Origin: Bacillota bacterium | GTDB taxonomy: Bacteria; Bacillota; Bacilli; Bacillales_B; DSM-18226 | Assembly (NCBI GenBank): GCA_021821235.1 | Contig: JAKACS010000293.1 | Location: forward strand, 1-5,258 | Direction: 5' to 3' | DNA length: 5,258 nt | In this document: piece by piece, positions 1 to 5,164 of the stretch | How the letters are laid out: the number at the start of each line of letters is the position of its first letter | Numbering within the stretch: the stretch's first letter is position 1 | The notes under the pieces: model-generated | The model's input: the letters and a program-made list of their open reading frames with translations, nothing else | Told to the model about the DNA's origin: nothing | The model's database searches: none | Program-made: the position numbers and the translations under genes

Positions 1-907
1 AGTTGTTGGTGCTGGAGCAGTTGGCGGCTATTTTGGCGGCCGGCTGCTCGAAAAAGGGGTAGATGTAACGTTTCTTGTCCGTGAAAGAAGAAGAAAACAA
101 TTGGAAGAGCATGGACTGCAAATCAAAAGTGTCCATGGCGATGCTTCATTCCATCCGAAAACCATTGTCTTTGGAGAAGAGGCAGAGCCGTTTGATCTGA
201 TTTTACTTTCAACGAAAGCGTACCATTTGAGTGGCGCGATTGCCGATCTACGTCCATATGTAACGGATAGTACAGCGATTATGCCGCTGCTCAATGGAAT
301 TTTGCATTTCGGGATCTTGGCAGAAGAGTTTGGTGAAGAAAAGGTACTTGGCGGTCTTTGTTTTATTGAAGCAACGCTTGGAGAAAAGGGGGAAATCATT
401 CAGACAAGCCCGATTCATGATTTAGTGTTCGGTGAGCGTTCAGGAGAAAAAACGGAGCGAATTTTAAAAATCGCTGAAAGCTTTAGCGGTGCCAATGCAA
501 ATTTCCGTTTAAGCGACAATATCAATCGCGATTTATGGCAAAAGTACTTGTTTATTTCGACGATGTCTGGTATCACAACATTAATGCGCGCCCCGATCGG
601 CCCGATTCGCGAACAGCCGAACGGCCGGGGAACCGTTCAGCTACTATTGAGTGAGATCATCGCTGTGATGAAAGCCGTTGATGCACCGCTTGTTGACAAT
701 GTGGAAGACATCCTGATGAAGCAAATTGACGGACTCGGCTTTGAAATGAAATCGTCGATGCAGCGGGATATGGAAAAACAGCTGCCTGTTGAAGCGGACC
801 ACTTGCACGGCTTCTTGCTTGAGATTGCGAGAAAAGAACAACTTGCCGCCCCAGTGATCGAAGCCGTCTATGCTAATTTGAAAATTTATGAGCGGGAGAT
901 AGGTTAA
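1..907 (+). CDS. Ketopantoate reductase family oxidoreductase (ApbA/PanE-like), 5' end missing
   Basis: The reading frame is open from base 2 to the TAA at 905-907, giving 301 visible residues. An internal TTG at 101 is not the start, because the nucleotide-binding motif lies upstream of it. The visible protein opens with the Rossmann glycine motif GAGAVGGYFGG, which in this family begins about 4-5 residues after the initiator Met, so only a few codons lie outside the window. Family landmarks follow, in visible-residue numbering: STKAYH near 70-75 (conserved Lys), LLNGI near 96-100 (conserved Asn), RDLWQKYLF with the likely catalytic Lys near 181, and SSMQRDM followed by VEADHLHG with the conserved Glu near 264. 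The family reduces 2-dehydropantoate to pantoate with NADPH in the cytosol, for coenzyme A synthesis. Bacilli carry several paralogues, and the true substrate of this one cannot be told, so no symbol is given. Confidence 0.9.
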   Translation, partial: VVGAGAVGGYFGGRLLEKGVDVTFLVRERRRKQLEEHGLQIKSVHGDASFHPKTIVFGEEAEPFDLILLSTKAYHLSGAIADLRPYVTDSTAIMPLLNGILHFGILAEEFGEEKVLGGLCFIEATLGEKGEIIQTSPIHDLVFGERSGEKTERILKIAESFSGANANFRLSDNINRDLWQKYLFISTMSGITTLMRAPIGPIREQPNGRGTVQLLLSEIIAVMKAVDAPLVDNVEDILMKQIDGLGFEMKSSMQRDMEKQLPVEADHLHGFLLEIARKEQLAAPVIEAVYANLKIYEREIG

Positions 908-1044
908 TCATCGCTTGGTGACAGGCGGCGGAAAAGCGCTAAATAGGGAGTCAAAAGCAACCAATCAAGGTTATCGGCACCCACAAGTAGCTAAAAGAGC
1001 AATCTGGTAGAAACTAAAAAATGAGATGAAATGTTGAAGTATAT

Positions 1045-1092
1045 AAAAAATGGCAATCAATTCCACTAAAGAGAATTGATCGCCATTTTTTT
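1045..1092. terminator. Bidirectional intrinsic terminator
   Basis: The arms 1045-1063 and 1073-1091 pair over 19 positions with a single A/C mismatch (1055 with 1081), around a 9-nt loop. Six A residues open the left arm and seven T residues close the right arm, so the hairpin has a U tail on both strands. On the + strand it would stop transcription from the reductase gene, although it is about 140 nt past that stop codon. On the - strand it would serve a gene that no longer exists intact. Confidence 0.85.
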
Positions 1093-1199
1093 ACAGTCTA
1101 GGAAATTATAAATCTTTGCGTGGTAGATACCCTTGCATTAGCTTTTTAAATCTAGCTCCAGTGCTTTTTGTATTTCAACAGCATTTGCTTTTCAACAGT

Positions 1200-1223
1200 C
1201 TTGACGTAATGTCAAGGTTTTTT
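1200..1223 (+). terminator. Terminator-like hairpin with U tail
   Basis: CTTGAC (1200-1205) pairs with GTCAAG (1211-1216) around GTAAT, and is followed by G and a run of six T (1218-1223). The six-pair stem with a U run fits a modest intrinsic terminator reading rightward. What it terminates is unclear, because no gene lies between the previous terminator and this one. Confidence 0.55.
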
Positions 1224-1230
1224 CAGCTAA

Positions 1231-1256
1231 TCAGAATTTATATCCATAAATTCTGA
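1231..1256. repeat. Perfect 11-bp inverted repeat, 4-nt loop
   Basis: TCAGAATTTAT (1231-1241) and ATAAATTCTGA (1246-1256) are exact reverse complements around ATCC. No U tail follows, so it is not a terminator. It lies between two U-tailed hairpins and could be part of a structured RNA, or the subterminal hairpin of a small transposable element. Which of these is not decided by the sequence. Confidence 0.75.
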
Positions 1257-1294
1257 ACGCATAAGGGCAACTACGCCTCATGAACCGCCAAAGG

Positions 1295-1318
1295 CTCGCC
1301 AGTCGGCGAGTTTTCTTT
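1295..1318 (+). terminator. GC-rich intrinsic terminator upstream of the ABC operon
   Basis: CTCGCC (1295-1300) pairs perfectly with GGCGAG (1305-1310) around AGTC, followed by TTTTCTTT. It points toward the ABC operon and ends about 62 bp before its start codon. It could therefore be the end of an independent small RNA, or an attenuator in the operon leader. I found no convincing anti-terminator partner for the CTCGCC arm upstream. Confidence 0.7.
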
Positions 1319-1348
1319 ATAAAAATCCCACCCCCGAAAAGCCGTATA

Positions 1349-1357
1349 TGTTAAAAT
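1349..1357 (+). promoter_or_regulatory. Candidate extended -10 promoter for the ABC operon
   Basis: TG-T-TAAAAT (1349-1357) fits an extended -10 element for the housekeeping sigma factor. It lies after the terminator at 1295-1318 and would start transcripts about 17 nt before the ATPase start codon. No good -35 box is present (the region is CCCACCCC), so this is a weak call. Confidence 0.3.
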
Positions 1358-1380
1358 TCAACTTATACCAAGTAAAGTAG

Positions 1381-2178
1381 GTGGCGGTCATCGAAACAAA
1401 AAGTGAAGTTGTCCTATCGATTCAGAATCTGAAAAAGAAGTATGGTGCACAGGAAGTGTTAAAAGGAGTCAGTTTAACCGTTGAACGGGGTCAAATTATT
1501 GGCTACATTGGTCCGAACGGGGCGGGGAAAAGTACAACAATCAAACTCTTGCTTGGACTTGAAGCGGGATACACTGGCGAAGTTGAAATTTTTGGCGAAG
1601 ACATTTCAAAGCAATCCCAGGAATACAAAAAGAGAATTGGTTATGTACCGGAGAATGCCGAGATGTATGATCATTTAACTGCCTGTGAATATTTAACCTT
1701 CATCGGAGAACTTTATGGGATTGACCATCGGACGGCAGAGGATAAGGCAGAGCGGTTAATGGAGGCATTTGGCTTAAGGGGAGTCTTCCATCAGCGGATA
1801 TCGTCTTTTTCAAAAGGAATGAGGCAAAAGATTTTGATTATTTCGAGTCTGCTACACAATCCTGATTTACTGTTTCTTGATGAACCATTGAATGGTTTGG
1901 ATGCCAACAGTGTCATGGTGTTTAAAGAACTATTGGCCCAGCTTGCGAAACAGGGAAAGACGATTTTCTACTCATCCCATATTATGGATGTTGTCGAAAA
2001 AATTAGCAGCCGGATTATTTTGCTCAACGAAGGGAAAGTGGCGGCGGATGGTAGCTTTGAAGAGTTGCAGCAACAAAACAAGGAAGGTTCGTTGGAAGGA
2101 ATTTTTAACCATGTAACTGGCTTTACTTCCTACAAGGAAAGGGTTGAAGAATTTATTTCCGTCATGGAAGAGGTGTAA
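1381..2178 (+). CDS. ABC transporter ATP-binding protein (ABC-2/exporter type)
   Basis: This 265-residue protein is a single nucleotide-binding domain with a short C-terminal tail, as usual for a stand-alone ATPase subunit. It hydrolyses ATP at the cytosolic face to drive the permease encoded next to it. Motifs in order: Walker A GPNGAGKST (44-52), a Q-loop position in YVPEN where Glu replaces Gln (about 91), the C-loop SFSKGM (142-147, a common variant of LSGGQ in this exporter group), Walker B LLFLDEP with catalytic Glu168, D-loop NGLD (171-174) and switch His200 in SSH. The GTG start directly follows an in-frame TAG (1378-1380) and has no clear ribosome binding site. The sequence AGGTGG at 1379-1384 would instead suit a start at the ATC codon at 1390, so the exact N-terminus is uncertain. 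The closely spaced downstream permease defines a two-gene operon. Substrate unknown. Confidence 0.93.
   Translation: MAVIETKSEVVLSIQNLKKKYGAQEVLKGVSLTVERGQIIGYIGPNGAGKSTTIKLLLGLEAGYTGEVEIFGEDISKQSQEYKKRIGYVPENAEMYDHLTACEYLTFIGELYGIDHRTAEDKAERLMEAFGLRGVFHQRISSFSKGMRQKILIISSLLHNPDLLFLDEPLNGLDANSVMVFKELLAQLAKQGKTIFYSSHIMDVVEKISSRIILLNEGKVAADGSFEELQQQNKEGSLEGIFNHVTGFTSYKERVEEFISVMEEV
2170..2175 (+). promoter_or_regulatory. Ribosome binding site of the permease gene
   Basis: GAGGTG lies inside the last codons of the ATPase gene and 6 nt before the GTG at 2182. It fixes the GTG as the permease start and indicates translational coupling within the operon. Confidence 0.8.
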
Positions 2179-2181
2179 ACG

Positions 2182-3810
2182 GTGAAGGATTTCCGGACGT
2201 TACAAATCTTGGATCGGTTTCAGCCTGTTTTTGTGAAAATGGGCGTTGATTATCCAATCATGCGTAAAATTTTGGCGGTTAAACTAACTTTAGATCAGCG
2301 GAAAGTGGCCACTATTTTTAGTGGGCAAGCCGGCAGGAGGAAGAAGGGGCCGGAAGAAAATGGCTTTGTAAAATCACTGTGGATGTATGTCTTGCTTGGA
2401 TTGATGCTTATCCCGTTTGTTACCGTGGAGGCGAATCTACTTATCTCCTTAAGTTTCTTCTTCGGAATTGTGCTCTTCTTTGTGATGATGTCGATGGTTT
2501 CCGATTTTTCCTCTGTGTTGCTTGATCTGCGCGATAAAGTGATTTTGGAAACAAGACCAGTGGACAAGCGAACCATCAGCATGGCAAAAGGCATTCATGT
2601 CAGCATTTATCTCTTTTTCTTAACGGCCGCCCTTACAGCGATTCCCTTAGTCGTCGGATTGCTTAATCAAGGGATTTTCTTTTTCTTGCTCATGATCATT
2701 GAGTTGATTCTTGTAAATCTGTTTGTAATTGTGCTGACTTCAATGGTTTATTATTTAATTCTTCGCTTCTTTGATGGTGAAAAAGTGAAGGATGTCATCA
2801 ATTTAGTTCAAATCGGCTTTGTGATTGCGATTACGGTAGGTTATCAATTCTTAGGCCAGACGTTTCGGCTGATTGACAGCCAAAGTCAATTTACCGCAAA
2901 ATGGTGGCAACTGTTTATTCCGCCGATCTGGTTTAGCTCGCTGGCAGATCTTCTTTTGCAGCAAAATTACCAGCTTCCGATCATTGCCTTTTCACTGCTG
3001 GCATTGATTATTCCGATAGCGGGAATGGCTGTATTTGCTACGCTGATGCCTTCGTTCGAACGGAACTTGCAGAAACTGGCGTGGGCTGGTGGTAATGGTA
3101 AAACATCCGCGAGGAGATGGGAAAATCGTATCGTGCCCATTTTATGCTGGACAAAGGAAGAACAGGCCTTTTACCGATTTTCGATGCAAATGATGAGCAA
3201 TGAGCGGGAGTTCAGGCTGAAGGTCTATCCTTCGATTGGGTTAGCGCTTATATTTCCGTTCATTGTAATAATGAACCGGCTGCAAATCGATTCCTATGCC
3301 AGCTTGATTGCGAGCAAATGGTATTTTATGATTTATTTCAGCAATTTGGTTATACCTGGAACCATGATGATGCTGAAGTACTCTGGAAATTATCAAGGCA
3401 GCTGGATTTTTGCAACGGCACCACTAAAGAATTTCGAACCATTCTACCGTGCCGCCTTAAAAGCGTTTATTGTCAAGTTGTTCGTGCCGATTTATGTCAT
3501 TTTGTCCGTCATCTTTGTGGTCATGTTTGGGGTAAACATCATCCCGGACTTGCTAATTGCCTTTGCCGCTTCAGTCTTATTTACGCTGATTTGTTCGATC
3601 GTTTTAAAAGGAACCGTACCATTTTCCGAGGCGTTTCGTGCAGCACAGCAAAGTGATCTGTTCAGAAATATCGTACTATTGATCCCCATTTTACTTTTGG
3701 GGGTACTTCATTATTTTGCCACATCCGTTAGTTGGGGAAGGCCAATGTATGTCGCCTTGCTTTTAATCGTTCTGGTGATTGCTTGGCGAAAAATGTTTCG
3801 TACGTTCTAA
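2182..3810 (+). CDS. ABC transporter permease, about 12 membrane segments
   Basis: This 542-residue integral membrane protein starts only 3 bp after the ATPase stop codon. A hydrophilic, basic N-terminal stretch of about 60 residues precedes the first membrane segment. Hydrophobic segments lie roughly at residues 63-83, 86-106, 139-160, 164-193, 205-226, 265-290, 349-366, 380-398, 428-450, 453-475, 496-515 and 522-537. A charged loop at about 291-345, rich in Arg and Lys, splits the protein into two halves of about six segments each. This fits a large permease in which both membrane bundles are fused, probably working with two copies of the adjacent ATPase. I recognise it as the kind of uncharacterised Bacillaceae permease paired with an exporter-type ATPase, but cannot assign a substrate or symbol. 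The last eight bases of the gene (3803-3810) already belong to the direct repeat that recurs at 4980. Confidence 0.88.
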   Translation: MKDFRTLQILDRFQPVFVKMGVDYPIMRKILAVKLTLDQRKVATIFSGQAGRRKKGPEENGFVKSLWMYVLLGLMLIPFVTVEANLLISLSFFFGIVLFFVMMSMVSDFSSVLLDLRDKVILETRPVDKRTISMAKGIHVSIYLFFLTAALTAIPLVVGLLNQGIFFFLLMIIELILVNLFVIVLTSMVYYLILRFFDGEKVKDVINLVQIGFVIAITVGYQFLGQTFRLIDSQSQFTAKWWQLFIPPIWFSSLADLLLQQNYQLPIIAFSLLALIIPIAGMAVFATLMPSFERNLQKLAWAGGNGKTSARRWENRIVPILCWTKEEQAFYRFSMQMMSNEREFRLKVYPSIGLALIFPFIVIMNRLQIDSYASLIASKWYFMIYFSNLVIPGTMMMLKYSGNYQGSWIFATAPLKNFEPFYRAALKAFIVKLFVPIYVILSVIFVVMFGVNIIPDLLIAFAASVLFTLICSIVLKGTVPFSEAFRAAQQSDLFRNIVLLIPILLLGVLHYFATSVSWGRPMYVALLLIVLVIAWRKMFRTF

Positions 3811-3864
3811 TGTTCAACATCATTTGACAAAATTCTACCACCTTCCCCTTTTTATAAGAAAATT
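3803..3864. repeat. Direct repeat, copy 1 (starts inside the permease stop region)
   Basis: These 62 bp match 4980-5043 at 60 aligned positions, with two substitutions (3822 A/T and 3842 C/T) and two extra T in the other copy. The repeat opens with CGTTCTAATGTTCAACATC, whose TAA is the permease stop codon. It contains TTGACAAAATT, a pyrimidine-rich tract ending in a T run, and ATAAGAAAATT. No similarity is seen to the left of the boundary. TTGACA looks like a -35 box, but the nearest TATA-like hexamers are 21-24 bp away, too far for a standard promoter. Confidence 0.9.
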
Positions 3865-3880
3865 CAATGTATACATTGAA
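3863..3880. promoter_or_regulatory. Perfect 18-bp palindrome, candidate operator
   Basis: TTCAATGTATACATTGAA is its own reverse complement with no spacer, which suits a dimeric helix-turn-helix repressor better than an RNA hairpin. It overlaps the last two bases of direct-repeat copy 1 and follows its T-rich tract. The matching place after copy 2 carries a different palindrome, AGTATATACT (5045-5054), with its centre shifted by one base. The cognate regulator is unknown. Confidence 0.55.
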
Positions 3881-3931
3881 CAATTTAAAATAGAAGTTCA
3901 AGCGTTTTGGAAAACTAAATAAAATGAGGAT

Positions 3932-3963
3932 AAAAAATCTCAAGGGGATTTGAGGCATTTTTT
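3932..3963 (+). terminator. Intrinsic terminator downstream of the ABC operon
   Basis: CTCAA (3939-3943) pairs with TTGAG (3950-3954) around GGGGAT. The stem continues through a T-G wobble and, after a 2-nt bulge (CA), through six A-T pairs between 3932-3937 and 3958-3963. The T run closes the structure. It ends the ABC operon about 120 nt past its stop and insulates the toxin-antitoxin module. It would also stop any short transcript starting in repeat copy 1. Confidence 0.75.
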
Positions 3964-3991
3964 CTGTGGTTTTCAAAAAACTGTAGATAAA

Positions 3992-4006
3992 CCTTACTAA
4001 GTAAGG
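3992..4006. promoter_or_regulatory. Toxin-antitoxin operator O1
   Basis: CCTTACTAAGTAAGG is a perfect inverted repeat of two 7-bp arms around one A. The same sequence with two changes recurs at 4048-4062. O1 lies just upstream of the candidate -35 box at 4008, where bound antitoxin, alone or with toxin, could repress. Confidence 0.75.
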
Positions 4007-4007
4007 A

Positions 4008-4047
4008 TTGATTTTTCATAAAAATGGATATACGATAAATATATAAT
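4008..4047 (+). promoter_or_regulatory. Candidate promoter of the toxin-antitoxin operon
   Basis: TTGATT (4008-4013) is followed 17 bp later by TACGAT (4031-4036), a plausible sigma-A pair with four matches to consensus in each box. A perfect TATAAT also lies at 4042-4047 but has only a poor -35 (TAAAAA, 4019-4024) at the right distance. Whichever -10 is used, the promoter lies between the two operators, as expected for an autoregulated toxin-antitoxin module. The transcript would have an untranslated leader of about 120 nt. Confidence 0.5.
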
Positions 4048-4062
4048 CCTTGCTCAGTAAGG
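4048..4062. promoter_or_regulatory. Toxin-antitoxin operator O2
   Basis: CCTTGCTCAGTAAGG repeats O1 with changes at two positions (the left-arm A to G and the central base). It directly abuts the TATAAT at 4042-4047 and would cover a start site there. The O1 and O2 centres are 56 bp apart, a little over five helical turns, so the two sites face nearly the same side and could support looping or cooperative binding. Confidence 0.7.
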
Positions 4063-4172
4063 AAAAGGTTGCATCAAAAGTTTCTGATAATTGTCCAAAT
4101 CTAGAATTAGCAAAGAACTAAGAAAAGCGACTACAGCGAATTGAAAACTTTAAATATTGAGGATGATTTTAT

Positions 4173-4604
4173 ATGAAAACACAAATTGAAAAAAGGCTTG
4201 GCAATTCTGAAAATGTTCTTGAATTTAGGGATATTAAGATTACTTCAAAACGACAAATTACGATACCAAAGGCTTTTTTTGATCATTTGGGAATTGAAGG
4301 AACGGTGCATGCTTATTTGTTGAACGATGGCATACTGCTTAAACCTGTACAAAAAAAATCGATTCAGGAAATGGATCTTGAAACCATTGTCCGCAATGTT
4401 ATCAATGAGGGCTATACAGGAGATGATTTAGCTGAAGAGATTGCTCATCGCGTTAAAAACTATAACGATGCGTTGAACCGCAGAATTGAAGAATTTCTTG
4501 ATGATATGAGTAGTGATAATATACCGGATGATCAAGGGGACGAATTTAATGGACTTGACGTATTCTTCGACCAAGAAAATGGAGAAACTACTAAAGCAAA
4601 TTAA
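4173..4604 (+). CDS. AbrB/MazE-fold antitoxin of a type II toxin-antitoxin module
   Basis: This is a 143-residue cytosolic protein. Residues about 18-60 carry an AbrB/MazE swapped-hairpin DNA-binding domain, with the signature ITSKRQITIPKAFFDHLGI followed by a short strand pair ending in LLKPV. Residues about 66-107 look helical and charged. The tail, about 107-140, is strongly acidic (runs such as DDM, PDDQGDE, FDQEN) and is the likely toxin-neutralising segment. At 143 residues it is longer than the usual antitoxin of this fold (about 80), with an extra 17-residue N-terminus and a long tail. GAGG at 4159-4162 lies about 10 nt before the ATG. Its last 56 nt overlap the toxin gene, and the toxin ribosome binding site is inside it. 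The N-terminal domain probably binds the paired operators at 3992 and 4048. The closest known logic is PrlF-YhaV, an AbrB-type antitoxin with a RelE-like toxin. Confidence 0.85.
   Translation: MKTQIEKRLGNSENVLEFRDIKITSKRQITIPKAFFDHLGIEGTVHAYLLNDGILLKPVQKKSIQEMDLETIVRNVINEGYTGDDLAEEIAHRVKNYNDALNRRIEEFLDDMSSDNIPDDQGDEFNGLDVFFDQENGETTKAN
4534..4540 (+). promoter_or_regulatory. Ribosome binding site of the toxin gene
   Basis: AAGGGGA lies 8 nt before the ATG at 4549 and within the antitoxin reading frame. It decides in favour of this ATG over the in-frame upstream ATG at 4513, which has no such site. Confidence 0.8.
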
Positions 4605-4848
4605 GAAAAGAGCGCCAAAACTGTATGATGAAATCTTTGATCGACAGAAAGAAATTATACAAGATCCTTCTGTTGGTCATTATTTAAAGGGAGATTTAAA
4701 AGATTTTCGGTCGTATGATTTCAAATTTCAGCAAGTTTCAATCAGAATATGTTATGTATATGAAATAGAAGATGCTCATCTAATTTTTGTGTACGTTGGG
4801 ACCAGAGAAAACTTTTACAAAGAAGTAAAACGTTATTTACATGATTGA
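4549..4848 (+). CDS. RelE/ParE-superfamily toxin
   Basis: This 99-residue protein has the size and plan of a RelE/ParE toxin. An N-terminal helical hairpin (about 8-38, very basic: KKMEKLLKQIKKR) is followed by a spacer with the small-toxin motif LKGDLKDFRSYDF (46-58). A beta-sheet core follows (SIRICYVYE, 64-72, and LIFVYVGTRE, 78-87), with a C-terminal helix FYKEVKRYL. The basic and aromatic residues Arg54, Arg66, Arg86 and Tyr90 are candidates for mRNA cleavage if it is RelE-like. The sequence does not decide between mRNA cleavage and a ParE-type gyrase effect. A frame extending 12 codons further upstream (ATG 4513) is less likely because the strong AAGGGGA site serves ATG 4549. The 56-nt overlap with the antitoxin implies translational coupling. 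No clear terminator follows the gene. Confidence 0.85.
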   Translation: MDLTYSSTKKMEKLLKQIKKRAPKLYDEIFDRQKEIIQDPSVGHYLKGDLKDFRSYDFKFQQVSIRICYVYEIEDAHLIFVYVGTRENFYKEVKRYLHD

Positions 4849-4979
4849 TCGAGAAAAGAAGGACAGCCAGCTTTTTAATATAGTGAACCGTAAGTAGTTT
4901 AGGAAAGATCATTTTTGTATTGACATCATTTGCCTACCTCCGCCCTCTATTACCTAACTTTCTAGTCTGCTACCTCAAT
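4849..4979. other. Spacer after the toxin with fragmentary echoes of neighbouring sequences
   Basis: No gene or solid terminator is seen here. Two short fragments stand out. GACAGCCAGCT (4862-4872) is identical to bases 5238-5248 of the c-di-GMP aptamer. ACATCATTTG followed by CCTACC (4923-4938) resembles the ACATCATTTG and CTACC blocks of direct-repeat copy 1, with the bases between them deleted. Either could be a relic of a duplicated leader or a chance match. Confidence 0.35.
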
Positions 4980-5043
4980 CGTTCTAATGTTCAACATCTT
5001 TTGACAAAATTCTACCACTTTCCCCTTTTTTTATAAGAAAATT
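4980..5043. repeat. Direct repeat, copy 2 (upstream of the riboswitch)
   Basis: These 64 bp repeat 3803-3864 with two substitutions and two extra T in the tract before ATAAG. The copy starts at CGTTCTAA although no gene ends here, so that octamer is either a relic of the permease end or part of the repeat proper. Weaker similarity (about 11 of 17) continues past the end. The repeat lies about 120 bp upstream of the riboswitch aptamer and is probably part of its promoter or control region. Confidence 0.9.
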
Positions 5044-5164
5044 TAGTATATACTTAGAAGCAAGTAATTTTTACTAGAATTTTAGCAGTAGTTCCCTTTT
5101 TTATAGGGGGCAGCTATTTTTTATGAAAAAAGTCCGGGTGTCGATGAGCCTAGAAAAAGTAAAT

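Larger units (their letters stand above)
908..1380. other. Gene-free, hairpin-rich intergenic region
   Basis: There is no supported gene in these 473 bp. The first part (908-1044) shows nothing convincing beyond a 30-codon GTG frame at 918-1010 with no recognisable product. After it come a bidirectional terminator (1045-1092), a reverse-strand stretch that may be the eroded end of a gene (1139-1190), a U-tailed hairpin (1200-1223), a perfect 11-bp stem (1231-1256) and a GC-rich U-tailed hairpin (1295-1318). A candidate promoter for the ABC operon follows at 1349-1357. The density of hairpins is unusual for a spacer between two metabolic or transport genes, and suggests a structured RNA, a leader, or the remains of an inserted element. 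Confidence 0.6.

Noticed and set aside
28..399. Long open frame on the - strand over the reductase gene
   Set aside because: It is the antisense shadow of a gene with clear family motifs. Its Ser/Pro-rich composition is typical of an antisense frame.
918..1010. A 30-codon GTG frame after the reductase gene
   Set aside because: No ribosome binding site, no recognisable domain, and a length expected by chance.
3824..3856. TTGACA with a downstream TATA-like sequence in repeat copy 1 (and at 5001-5036 in copy 2) as a sigma-A promoter
   Set aside because: The spacer is 21-24 bp, outside the workable range, so only a regulatory role for the repeat is proposed, not a defined promoter.
3728..3976. 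Open frame on the - strand across the permease end and the following spacer
   Set aside because: It runs over the permease 3' end, the direct repeat and the terminator, and shows no protein-family features.
4920..4948. TTGACA at 4920-4925 as a promoter for the riboswitch
   Set aside because: No -10-like hexamer at 16-18 bp; the bases there are C-rich.
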